From JAHEDH01 sp963745865 (GTDB taxonomy: Bacteria; Actinomycetota; Acidimicrobiia; Spongiisociales; ZC4RG35), in assembly GCA_963745865.1 (NCBI GenBank), contig CAVUYZ010000002.1:124001-188000 (forward strand): a stretch of DNA of 64,000 nucleotides. The letters run 5' to 3'. The notes beneath the pieces were generated by a model, which worked only from the letters and a program-made list of their open reading frames with translations, ran no database searches and was not told where the DNA came from. This document shows positions 57,118 to 64,000 of this stretch, in pieces. Each line of letters starts with the position of its first letter. Position 1 is the stretch's first letter. A program made the translations under genes and the position numbers.

Positions 57118-57693
57118 TCAGGTCAACGAACGCTCGACGAAGTCGACCATTTCGCGAACCACATCATCCCTGCCGAGTGGCCCGCTCCGGTCGTACCAGC
57201 GTTCTGTTGCGTTCAGGATCGAGAGGACGAAGATCGCCGTGATCTTGGGGTCGAGGCCGACCGTATAAACACCCCTGTCTGATCCAGCCCGGATGACATC
57301 GCGGAATGTCTGCTCGTATGCGTCACGGACGGCGATGACCGTGTCTCGATTCGGGTCATCGAGGGCCCGAGCCTCGTCGAGAAACGTCTTGACCTCGTCG
57401 GAGTGGTCGAGAACAACGTCGATGTGACCGGCGATCAGGGAACGGAGTTGCTCTGCAGGATCGTCCGAGCCGGCCATTGCCCGCACGGCGGAGGCGTGAA
57501 AGTGTTCGGCTCCCCGTTCGATGACCTCGACGAGGAGGTCTTCTTTCGATGAGACATGGCTGTACAGCGACGATCCCTGCAACCCGAGCTCGCGTCCGAG
57601 GTCCCGCATCGACGTGCCGTGATATCCCCGTGCTGCGAACAGCCGTCCTGCGGCTGCGACAACATCCTCACGAGTATTCCGCGTGGCGACCAT
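57118..57693 (-). CDS. TetR-family regulator of the paa operon
   Basis: 191 aa. The N-terminal HTH reads EDVVAAAGRLFAARGYHGTSMRDLGRELG and continues GSSLYSHVSSKEDLL. The ligand-binding part is helical. ATG 57693 overlaps the paaE stop by one base (TGATG), so it is the sixth gene of the operon. By analogy with TetR-type PaaR it should bind the palindrome at 61293-61308 and be released by phenylacetyl-CoA, controlling its own operon. Confidence 0.9.
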   Translation of the reverse strand: MVATRNTREDVVAAAGRLFAARGYHGTSMRDLGRELGLQGSSLYSHVSSKEDLLVEVIERGAEHFHASAVRAMAGSDDPAEQLRSLIAGHIDVVLDHSDEVKTFLDEARALDDPNRDTVIAVRDAYEQTFRDVIRAGSDRGVYTVGLDPKITAIFVLSILNATERWYDRSGPLGRDDVVREMVDFVERSLT

Positions 57694-58763
57694 CAGACGT
57701 CGTAATCGACTTCGACGACGTCGGTGGTGGGGTGGGATTGGCAGGTGAGGATGTAGCCGGCGGCTACCTCGTCGCCCACGAGCGCGTAGTTCTTGTCCAT
57801 GGTGACCTCTCCGTCGATCAGTCGGGCCTTGCAGGTCGCGCACATGCCGCCCTTGCAGGAGAACGGCAGCCCTTCCCGGACCCGGAGTGCGGCTTCGAGG
57901 ATCGTCTCTTCTGGCTCCATGCCGACCGTCGAGCGCCGACCGTCGATGGTGAAGCCGACGAGGACGGAGCCGTCCTGCGCAGCGGACTCCTCGATGAGCG
58001 GGATCGGCGGCGAGTCTCCGGCGAAAAACAGCTCGTCGTGGACATGGCCGGGGTCGACGTGGGCATCTTCGAGCGCTGCTCTGGATGTCTCGATCAGGCC
58101 GAACGGGCCGCACAAGAACCATTCGTCGACGTCGCCAGGATCGATGATCTGCGACAGCATGATGTCGAGCTTCTCCCGGTCGATACGGCCGGTGAACAAC
58201 TCGACAGGCTGCGGCTCTCGGCTCAGGACGTTGATGAGCTGGAACCTCGCGTGGTGTCTGTCCTTGAGGCCCTCGAGCTCTTCCAGGAACATCACCGAGC
58301 CCGTGTCGCGATTGCCGTAGATGAGCGTGAATCGGCAGGTCGGGTCCGCTACAAGGGCGCTCGAGATCATCGACATGACCGGGGTGATGCCGGAACCGGC
58401 CACGATCGCCACATAGTGCTTCTCCGAACCGGGTTCGGGTGACAGGGTGAACTCTCCGACCGGGGGCATCACGTCCAGCGTGTCACCGGGTGCCAGCGTG
58501 GTCGTGGCAAAGGTGGAGAACGCGCCTCCGGGAACCCGTTTCACGCCTACGCGAAGTTGCGGCGCGTCGGGCGGCACCGAGATCGAGTAGCTCCGTCGCA
58601 CGTCTTCGCCGTCGATGATGGCACGGATCGTCACATGCTGGCCAGGGACGAAGTGGAATGACGCCCTGAGGTGATCGGGGACGGCGAGGCTGATCGCCGC
58701 GGCGTCGTCGGTGAGGGGCTCGACATCGACGACCTCGAGCTGATGGAATGCCGGAGCGATCAC
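57693..58763 (-). CDS. paaE: Phenylacetyl-CoA epoxidase reductase subunit
   Basis: Passes electrons from NADPH to the di-iron oxygenase PaaA. FAD domain RRSYSISVPP, NAD(P) domain IVAGSGITPVMSMI and FLCGPFGLIE, and a C-terminal plant-type 2Fe-2S ferredoxin domain with FSCKGGMCATC and LTCQSHP (four Cys). 356 aa. GTG 58763 overlaps the paaD stop (GTGA). Confidence 0.95.
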   Translation of the reverse strand: MIAPAFHQLEVVDVEPLTDDAAAISLAVPDHLRASFHFVPGQHVTIRAIIDGEDVRRSYSISVPPDAPQLRVGVKRVPGGAFSTFATTTLAPGDTLDVMPPVGEFTLSPEPGSEKHYVAIVAGSGITPVMSMISSALVADPTCRFTLIYGNRDTGSVMFLEELEGLKDRHHARFQLINVLSREPQPVELFTGRIDREKLDIMLSQIIDPGDVDEWFLCGPFGLIETSRAALEDAHVDPGHVHDELFFAGDSPPIPLIEESAAQDGSVLVGFTIDGRRSTVGMEPEETILEAALRVREGLPFSCKGGMCATCKARLIDGEVTMDKNYALVGDEVAAGYILTCQSHPTTDVVEVDYDV

Positions 58764-59233
58764 AGTGACTTGAAATGGTCGAAGGGCTCGCCGCACGCCG
58801 AGCACACCATGAGCGCTTTGCACGCCGTGGTCCCGAACGCTGAGACGACACGGGTCTTCTCCGACGCGCACCTTGGGCACAGCACCGCTGCGGTGTCCGC
58901 GAGTGCGGTCCCAGCCGGGGGAGCGATGCCGAAGCTCTCCAGCTTCTTCTTGGCGTCCTCGGTCATCCAGTCGGTGGTCCAGGCGGGAGAGAACGTCGTG
59001 ACGATCTCCACGTCGTGATATCCGGCTGCTGCGAGTTCGCTGGCGATGTCCTCCTCGATGGCTCGCATCGCCGGGCATCCCGAATACGTGGGGGTGATCG
59101 TGACCGTGACCCGACCCGTGTCACTCGTGGTGACCTGTCGAAGGATGCCGAGTTCGGCGATGTCGATGAACGGGATCTCCGGATCGGGGACGCTCGCTAC
59201 GACGTCGTAGGCAGTGCGGGTCCCGGTGCTCAC
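58760..59233 (-). CDS. paaD: Phenylacetate-CoA oxygenase maturation protein PaaD
   Basis: 157 aa, needed for phenylacetyl-CoA epoxidase activity, probably in metal-centre assembly. The N-terminal MIP18/DUF59-like fold has VPDPEIPFIDIAELGILR and TPTYSGCPAM; the C-terminal zinc ribbon has CPRC and CSAC. GTG 59233 overlaps the paaC stop. Confidence 0.95.
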   Translation of the reverse strand: MSTGTRTAYDVVASVPDPEIPFIDIAELGILRQVTTSDTGRVTVTITPTYSGCPAMRAIEEDIASELAAAGYHDVEIVTTFSPAWTTDWMTEDAKKKLESFGIAPPAGTALADTAAVLCPRCASEKTRVVSAFGTTACKALMVCSACGEPFDHFKSL

Positions 59234-60012
59234 CAGGTCGCCCCAGGGTATGTCCGGTACATCGTCTGCATCTCGGCGAGGATGTGGCCCATGTACTCGG
59301 TGTGGAGCCCGGCACGACCACCGGTGCGTACGGCGGTGTCATTCGGGCGGGCGAGGCCGGCCTCGCCGAGTCCGTCGGATACGAGCTGATCCCATTCGGA
59401 TCTGAGACCCGATGGGAGCACTCCGAAACCGCGTCCGGCCGCAGCTACGTCGGCGGGGTCGTCGATGAACATCTCGTGGGTGAATCGCCAGATCGCGTCG
59501 ATCCCCGCTTGCATCCGTTCGTGCGACTCTTCGGTTCCGTCGCCGAGGGTCACGACCCAGTTCCGCGAGTGCCGGAGGTGATACCTCGACTCTTTGGCGG
59601 CCTTCTCGGCGATTCCAGCGATGGTCTCGTCCGTGGACGCGGTGAGTGCCCTCCAGAGCAAGTCCTGGTAGGCGTCGAAGGCGAATTGGCGTGCCATCGT
59701 CAGAGCGAAGTCTCCATTGGGTTGTTCGACGAGCAGGAGGTTGGTGAACTCCCGTTCGGTGCGTCCGAACGCGAGGTCGTCTTCGGACCTGCCTGCAGCC
59801 TCGATTCGACCGGCGTACTGCAGCAGATTCCGGCCAACACCCAGGATGTCGAGGCCGACATTGCCGAGGGCGATGTCCTCTTCGATCTCCGGAGCGCAAG
59901 AGATCCACTGGCCGAGCCGGTGTGACAGGATCAGGCAGTCGTCCGCATGGTGGAGAACGTAGGTGAACAGCGCGGCGCCCTGATCGGTCGGAACGGCGGA
60001 CCGACTCGTCAC
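59230..60012 (-). CDS. paaC: Phenylacetyl-CoA epoxidase structural subunit PaaC
   Basis: 260-aa ferritin-like, catalytically inactive partner of PaaA. DDCLILSHRLGQWISCAPEIEEDIALGNVGLDILG and the final HTEYMGHILAEMQTMYRTYPGATW are typical. GTG 60012 overlaps the paaB stop. Confidence 0.95.
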   Translation of the reverse strand: MTSRSAVPTDQGAALFTYVLHHADDCLILSHRLGQWISCAPEIEEDIALGNVGLDILGVGRNLLQYAGRIEAAGRSEDDLAFGRTEREFTNLLLVEQPNGDFALTMARQFAFDAYQDLLWRALTASTDETIAGIAEKAAKESRYHLRHSRNWVVTLGDGTEESHERMQAGIDAIWRFTHEMFIDDPADVAAAGRGFGVLPSGLRSEWDQLVSDGLGEAGLARPNDTAVRTGGRAGLHTEYMGHILAEMQTMYRTYPGATW

Positions 60013-60347
60013 ATGCGCCCCACTTCTTCGGGGATCGTGTAGAAGGTGGGATGGCGGTAGGGCTTGTCCGCTGCGGGATCGAAGAACTCCTCGGCTGCGT
60101 CGGGGTCGGACGCAACGATCTCGGTGCTGGGCACGACCCACAGAGACACCCCCTCCTCCCTGCGGGTATAGACGTCGCGTGCGTTCTGGAGGGCGGACTC
60201 GGCGTCGGGTGCGTGCAGGCTTCCGGCATGGACGTGGCTGAGGCCGCGCCGCTGGCGGATGAAGACCTCCCACAGCGGCCAGCCAGACCGCATCGTCCCG
60301 GTCGGTTCCGACCCCTCGGCGTGCGCCCCGTGTCCTTCGTAGACCAT
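60009..60347 (-). CDS. paaB: Phenylacetyl-CoA epoxidase subunit PaaB
   Basis: 112 aa. WPLWEVFIRQRRGLSHVHAGSLHAPDAESALQNARDVYTRR is the family core (only part shown by name: WPLWEVFIR, HVHAGSLHA). It bridges PaaAC heterodimers. ATG 60347 overlaps the paaA stop by one base; the first 18 residues (MVYEGHGAHAEG...) are longer than usual and may not all be translated. Confidence 0.93.
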   Translation of the reverse strand: MVYEGHGAHAEGSEPTGTMRSGWPLWEVFIRQRRGLSHVHAGSLHAPDAESALQNARDVYTRREEGVSLWVVPSTEIVASDPDAAEEFFDPAADKPYRHPTFYTIPEEVGRM

Positions 60348-61279
60348 CAGGCGACCGCCTGTCGACTGGCGCGCTTCTCGGCGTGGGCCGTTGCGGCTTC
60401 TCGCACCCAGGCGCCGTCCTCCCAGGTCGTTCGCTTGTGGGCGATCCGCTCGCGATTCATCGGGCCGTTGCCCGTGACGACCTGCCAGAACTCGTCCCAG
60501 TCGATCTCGCCGAAGTCGTAGTGCTCACGTGCAGGGTTCCATCGCAGCTCGGGGTCGGGCATCGTCAGCCCGAGGAAGTCGGCCTGGGGGACCGTCATGT
60601 CGATGAACTGTTGTCTGAGGTCGTCGTTCGAGGTGCGCTTGATCTTCCATGCGGTCGATTGTTCGGAGTGGACCGATTCCGAGTCCGGAGGTCCGAACAT
60701 CATCAGCGCCGGCCACCACCAGCGATCGAGCGCGTCCTGGGCCATGGCCTGCTGCTCTGCGGTGCCATTGGCGAGTGTCAGCATGATCTCGTAGCCCTGT
60801 CGCTGATGGAACGACTCCTCGCGGCAGATCCGCACCATTGCCCGGGCATAGGGGCCGAACGAACATCGTGTCAGCATCACCTGGTTGGTGATCGCCGCAC
60901 CATCGACGAGCCATCCGATCGTTCCGATGTCCGCCCAGGTGAGCGTCGGGTAGTTGAAGATCGAAGAGTATTTGTGCTTTCCGTCGTGGAGGAGTCCGAC
61001 GAGCTCGTCGCGGCTCACGCCGAGCGTCTCGGCAGCCGAGTAGAGGTAGAGGCCGTGGCCCGCCTCGTCTTGGACCTTGGCCATGAGGATCGCCTTGCGG
61101 TGGAGGCTCGGCGCCCTGGTGATCCAATTCCCTTCCGGTTGCATGCCGATGATCTCTGAGTGGGCGTGTTGTGCGATCTGGCGGACGAGCGTCGTGCGAT
61201 ACCCCTCGGGCATCCAGTCCTTCGGCTCGATCTTGCCGTCCTCCGCGAGGATCGCGTCGAAACGTTCTTGTTCGGTCAT
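60347..61279 (-). CDS. paaA: Phenylacetyl-CoA epoxidase catalytic subunit PaaA
   Basis: Di-iron oxygenase that forms the 1,2-epoxide of phenylacetyl-CoA. Metal-ligand segments VQDEAGHGLYLYSAAE and CREESFHQRQGYE are present, as are HSEIIGMQPEGNW and FNYPTLTWADIG. 310 aa from ATG 61279 (a longer start at 61315 would run through the operator). First gene of the operon. Confidence 0.96.
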   Translation of the reverse strand: MTEQERFDAILAEDGKIEPKDWMPEGYRTTLVRQIAQHAHSEIIGMQPEGNWITRAPSLHRKAILMAKVQDEAGHGLYLYSAAETLGVSRDELVGLLHDGKHKYSSIFNYPTLTWADIGTIGWLVDGAAITNQVMLTRCSFGPYARAMVRICREESFHQRQGYEIMLTLANGTAEQQAMAQDALDRWWWPALMMFGPPDSESVHSEQSTAWKIKRTSNDDLRQQFIDMTVPQADFLGLTMPDPELRWNPAREHYDFGEIDWDEFWQVVTGNGPMNRERIAHKRTTWEDGAWVREAATAHAEKRASRQAVA

Positions 61280-61292
61280 GGACTCGATACTA

Positions 61293-61308
61293 ACGAACGA
61301 TCGTTCGT
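61293..61308 (-). promoter_or_regulatory. Palindromic operator upstream of paaA
   Basis: ACGAACGATCGTTCGT is a perfect 16-bp palindrome 13 bases before the paaA ATG. Its form, CNAACGNNCGTTNG, matches what I recall for TetR-type PaaR sites in Thermus. It probably overlaps the paa promoter and mediates repression by the TetR gene at the operon's end. Confidence 0.8.
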
Positions 61309-61391
61309 ACATCAACAGTCGACGACCCGCAACCCCATGGCAATGGCGGGCGCATAATCAGCTTGACGCGGAAAGTACCCTCCATCAACAC

Positions 61392-64000
61392 ATGCCGTAC
61401 GACCACCTGAAAATCGAAGAGACATGGCACGACCGCTGGGAAGCCGAGGGGCTCTACCGCTCCACGGTCGATTGGGATCGGCCCAAGCACTACGCCCTGA
61501 CGATGCTGCCGTACCCGTCCGGCGACCTGCACATCGGTCACTGGTACGCCATGACTCCGTCCGACGCTCGGGCCAGATACATGCGGATGAAGGGATTCAA
61601 CGTCCTGTTCCCGATGGGCTTCGACGCGTTCGGCCTGCCGGCCGAGAACGCCGCCGTCCAGCGTGGCGTTCACCCCGCTCGATGGACCTACGGGAACATT
61701 GCCCGGATGCGCGATCAGATGAAGTCCATGGGGAACATGTTCGACTGGGAACGAGAAGCAATCTCCTGCACTCCCGAGTACTACGAATGGACCGAGTGGT
61801 TCTTCGAGAAGATGTTCCAGCATGGCATCGCATACCGGGGCGAGGCGATGGTCAACTGGTCGCCGACGCTGCAGACGGTGCTGGCCAACGAGCAGGTCAT
61901 CGACGGCAAGGACGAGCGCAACGGACAGCCGGTCGTCCAGAAGATGATGGAGCAGTGGTTCTTCAAGATCACCGAGTACGCCGACGAGCTCCTGGAATTC
62001 GATGGCATCGATTGGCCCGAGCCGATCAAGACCATGCAGACCAACTGGATCGGGCGATCCGAAGGTGCGGTTGTCGCCTTCCCCACCGAGACCGGAGACG
62101 AGATCCGTGTCTTCACGACCCGCCCCGACACGCTGTGGGGCGCGACCTTCATGGTGATGGCACCCGAGCATCCGCTCGTCGACTCATTGACCACCGACGA
62201 GCAGCGGTCCGCCGTCGAGACCTATCGAGAGGCAGCGATCGCGAAGACCGAACTGGAGCGGGTCGAGGACGACCGCCAGAAGACGGGCGTCTTCACCGGT
62301 GGCTACGCCGTCAACCCGGTCAATGACGAGCTGATCCCGGTCTGGATCGCCGACTATGTGCTCGGCTCCTATGGGACGGGCGCCATCATGGCCGTCCCGG
62401 CCCACGACGCCCGGGACTTCGAGTTCGCCCGACAGTTCGGGCTGAAGGTCGCCCCGGTCATCCGACCCGAAGGCGGAGACCAACTCGATGGAGCCGGGAT
62501 GGAGACGAGTTACGTCGGCCCGGGTCAGATGGTCAACAGCGGCCCACTCGACGGCATCGAGGTGACCGATGGCAAAGGACGTGCCAATCCATCGGTTGCG
62601 GCCGCCATCGATCACGTCGAAACGATCGGGGTCGGCGAGGAATCGGTCAACTATCGGATTCGGGACTGGCTGATCTCACGTCAGCGGTACTGGGGAGCCC
62701 CCATCCCGATGATCCATCGCGCCGACGGCGGGCTCGAGCCCGTTCCCGCCGACCAACTGCCGGTGATCCTGCCCGAAGACGTCGAATTCGACGGCCGGAG
62801 TCCGCTGCGGAGCAACGAGGAGTTCCTCGCGGCGACCGACAGCGACGGCAATCCCGCCCGGCGAGAGTCAGACACGATGGACACGTTCATGTGCTCGTCC
62901 TGGTATTGGTTCCGCTACCTCTCACCCCACTTCGACGGCGGTCCGTTCGACCCCGAAGAAGCCGCATACTGGCTACCGGTCGACACGTACACCGGTGGAG
63001 CCGAGCACGCTGTCATGCATCTCCTCTACTCACGGTTCTTCGTGAAAGCAATGCGTGACATGGGTCTGTTCGCCACCACAGAAGAGACGATGAAGTCGCG
63101 GGGCCGATCGGTGGACGGCGCCTTCGACGAGCCGTTCATGCTGCTGCGTAACCAGGGACAGATCCTGGGGGAGGAGCGCCAGGGCGACGTGGTGGTGGTC
63201 GAGGGCGAGCAGATCGATGGTCGGGTGATCGCATCGTCGGTGACCGTGGTCGAGGGGACGCCGGCCGGCGGCATCGCGGCCGGGGAGATCGTTCGACGGA
63301 CCGAGAACATCCTGCAGGTCGCCACCGACGGAGGTTCGGTGACCGTAGAGGTGCCCGACGGAGCCGTCGTGAGCATTCCCGATGTCGCCGGTCTCAACAA
63401 CGTCAACCAGCTTCGCCAGCATCTCGAGATCCAACGGATGTCGAAATCGCGAGGGAACGTCGTCAACCCGGACGAACTGGTGGCCGAATACGGCGCCGAC
63501 ACCGTCCGTACCTACCTGATGTTCGCATTCGAGTGGCAGAAGGGGGGGCCGTGGAACAGTCAGGGCATCGTCGGCTCTCGCCGGTTCATCGAAGACGTGT
63601 GGAAGCTGGGCTCGGCCGAGTATGAGCCCGGCGACCCGACCGACGATGCTGACACCGCACTGCGTCGCACCGTTCACCAGACCATCGACAAGGTCGGCTC
63701 CGATCTCGAAGACTTCAAATGGAACACGGCAGTGGCCGCGCTGATGACCCTGCGAAACTCGCTCAACGACGCCCTCCGGTCGGCATCGGTGTCGACCGAC
63801 GTCTGGAATGAGGGGGTCGACAGTCTGCTGTTGATGCTCGCTCCGATCGCTCCGCACGTCACCGAAGAGCTGTGGCGGAACCGGGGCAACCTCGAATCGG
63901 TGCATGTTCAGTCATGGCCCGAGTTCGATGCCGAAGCGGCCCGGGAGGACACCGTGACGATGGTGGTCCAGGTCAACGGGAAGGTCAGGGACCGCACAGA
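61392..64000 (+). CDS. leuS: Leucine-tRNA ligase, 5' part
   Basis: Charges tRNA-Leu. HIGH motif at residues 47-50 (GDLHIGHWY), the GFDAFGLPAENAA segment, the editing domain (TTRPDTLWGATFMVMAPEHP) and RMSKS at 682-686 are in one open frame. An extra segment of about 80 residues sits between NQGQILGEE and RMSKSRGN. The gene runs past the window end after about 869 codons. It is divergent from paaA with 112 bases between the starts. Confidence 0.96.
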   Translation, partial: MPYDHLKIEETWHDRWEAEGLYRSTVDWDRPKHYALTMLPYPSGDLHIGHWYAMTPSDARARYMRMKGFNVLFPMGFDAFGLPAENAAVQRGVHPARWTYGNIARMRDQMKSMGNMFDWEREAISCTPEYYEWTEWFFEKMFQHGIAYRGEAMVNWSPTLQTVLANEQVIDGKDERNGQPVVQKMMEQWFFKITEYADELLEFDGIDWPEPIKTMQTNWIGRSEGAVVAFPTETGDEIRVFTTRPDTLWGATFMVMAPEHPLVDSLTTDEQRSAVETYREAAIAKTELERVEDDRQKTGVFTGGYAVNPVNDELIPVWIADYVLGSYGTGAIMAVPAHDARDFEFARQFGLKVAPVIRPEGGDQLDGAGMETSYVGPGQMVNSGPLDGIEVTDGKGRANPSVAAAIDHVETIGVGEESVNYRIRDWLISRQRYWGAPIPMIHRADGGLEPVPADQLPVILPEDVEFDGRSPLRSNEEFLAATDSDGNPARRESDTMDTFMCSSWYWFRYLSPHFDGGPFDPEEAAYWLPVDTYTGGAEHAVMHLLYSRFFVKAMRDMGLFATTEETMKSRGRSVDGAFDEPFMLLRNQGQILGEERQGDVVVVEGEQIDGRVIASSVTVVEGTPAGGIAAGEIVRRTENILQVATDGGSVTVEVPDGAVVSIPDVAGLNNVNQLRQHLEIQRMSKSRGNVVNPDELVAEYGADTVRTYLMFAFEWQKGGPWNSQGIVGSRRFIEDVWKLGSAEYEPGDPTDDADTALRRTVHQTIDKVGSDLEDFKWNTAVAALMTLRNSLNDALRSASVSTDVWNEGVDSLLLMLAPIAPHVTEELWRNRGNLESVHVQSWPEFDAEAAREDTVTMVVQVNGKVRDRT

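Overview
The window is high-GC DNA from an actinobacterium. The best guess is a lineage near the Acidimicrobiia, from protein style only: Thr-rich lipoprotein linkers, LPFTG sorting signals, a Cys-rich tandem module, a PAC2-family protein, an MpaB-type oxygenase and an elongasome operon. No rRNA or named marker was available to settle this. The sequence carries many single-base frameshifts, so several genes are read here as interrupted.

Layout. 1-2.5 kb: two tandem LPFTG surface proteins and a broken Thr-rich lipoprotein. 2.5-2.8 kb: an array of a hairpin-rich repeat that recurs inverted near 26.8 kb. 2.9-15.1 kb: valS, folC, ndk, the cell-shape operon mreB-mreC-mreD-mrdA-rodA, and a ClC-type channel. 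15.2-20.9 kb: tdk (minus), RNase E/G, rplU, rpmA, obg and proB. 21.0-29.5 kb: trkHA, a MoxR/VWA pair, a CheY-like regulator, the inverted repeat cluster, a two-gene GAPDH operon and an M23-like protein; this block separates obg-proB from nadD-rsfS, which are often close neighbours in actinobacteria. 29.5-30.7 kb: nadD, rsfS and tRNA-Ala(GGC).

30.9-45.1 kb is accessory: a secreted protein, a haem-copper-oxidase-like membrane protein with a c-type cytochrome, a hydrolase/adenylate cyclase fusion, a patch of decayed genes, an MBL hydrolase, a nitronate monooxygenase, an epimerase, FabH, a multipass membrane protein, 3-hydroxyacyl-CoA dehydrogenase and a methyltransferase. 45.2-51.4 kb is a complete peptide-type ABC importer (SBP, hairpin, two permeases, two ATPases). 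51.5-57.1 kb carries small conserved genes, an IF-1-like gene, an MpaB-type oxygenase, a Cys-rich repeat lipoprotein, a PAC2 protein and a flavodoxin-fold reductase. 57.1-61.3 kb is the phenylacetyl-CoA epoxidase operon paaABCDE with a TetR regulator as its last gene and a perfect palindromic operator before paaA. leuS starts at 61392 and runs off the end.

Working together: the mre operon with PBP2 and RodA implies lateral wall growth; the paa genes plus 3-hydroxyacyl-CoA dehydrogenase point to aromatic and acyl-CoA catabolism; the importer points to peptide uptake. The most unusual item is a GAPDH paralog that lacks the catalytic Cys, translationally coupled to a canonical GAPDH.
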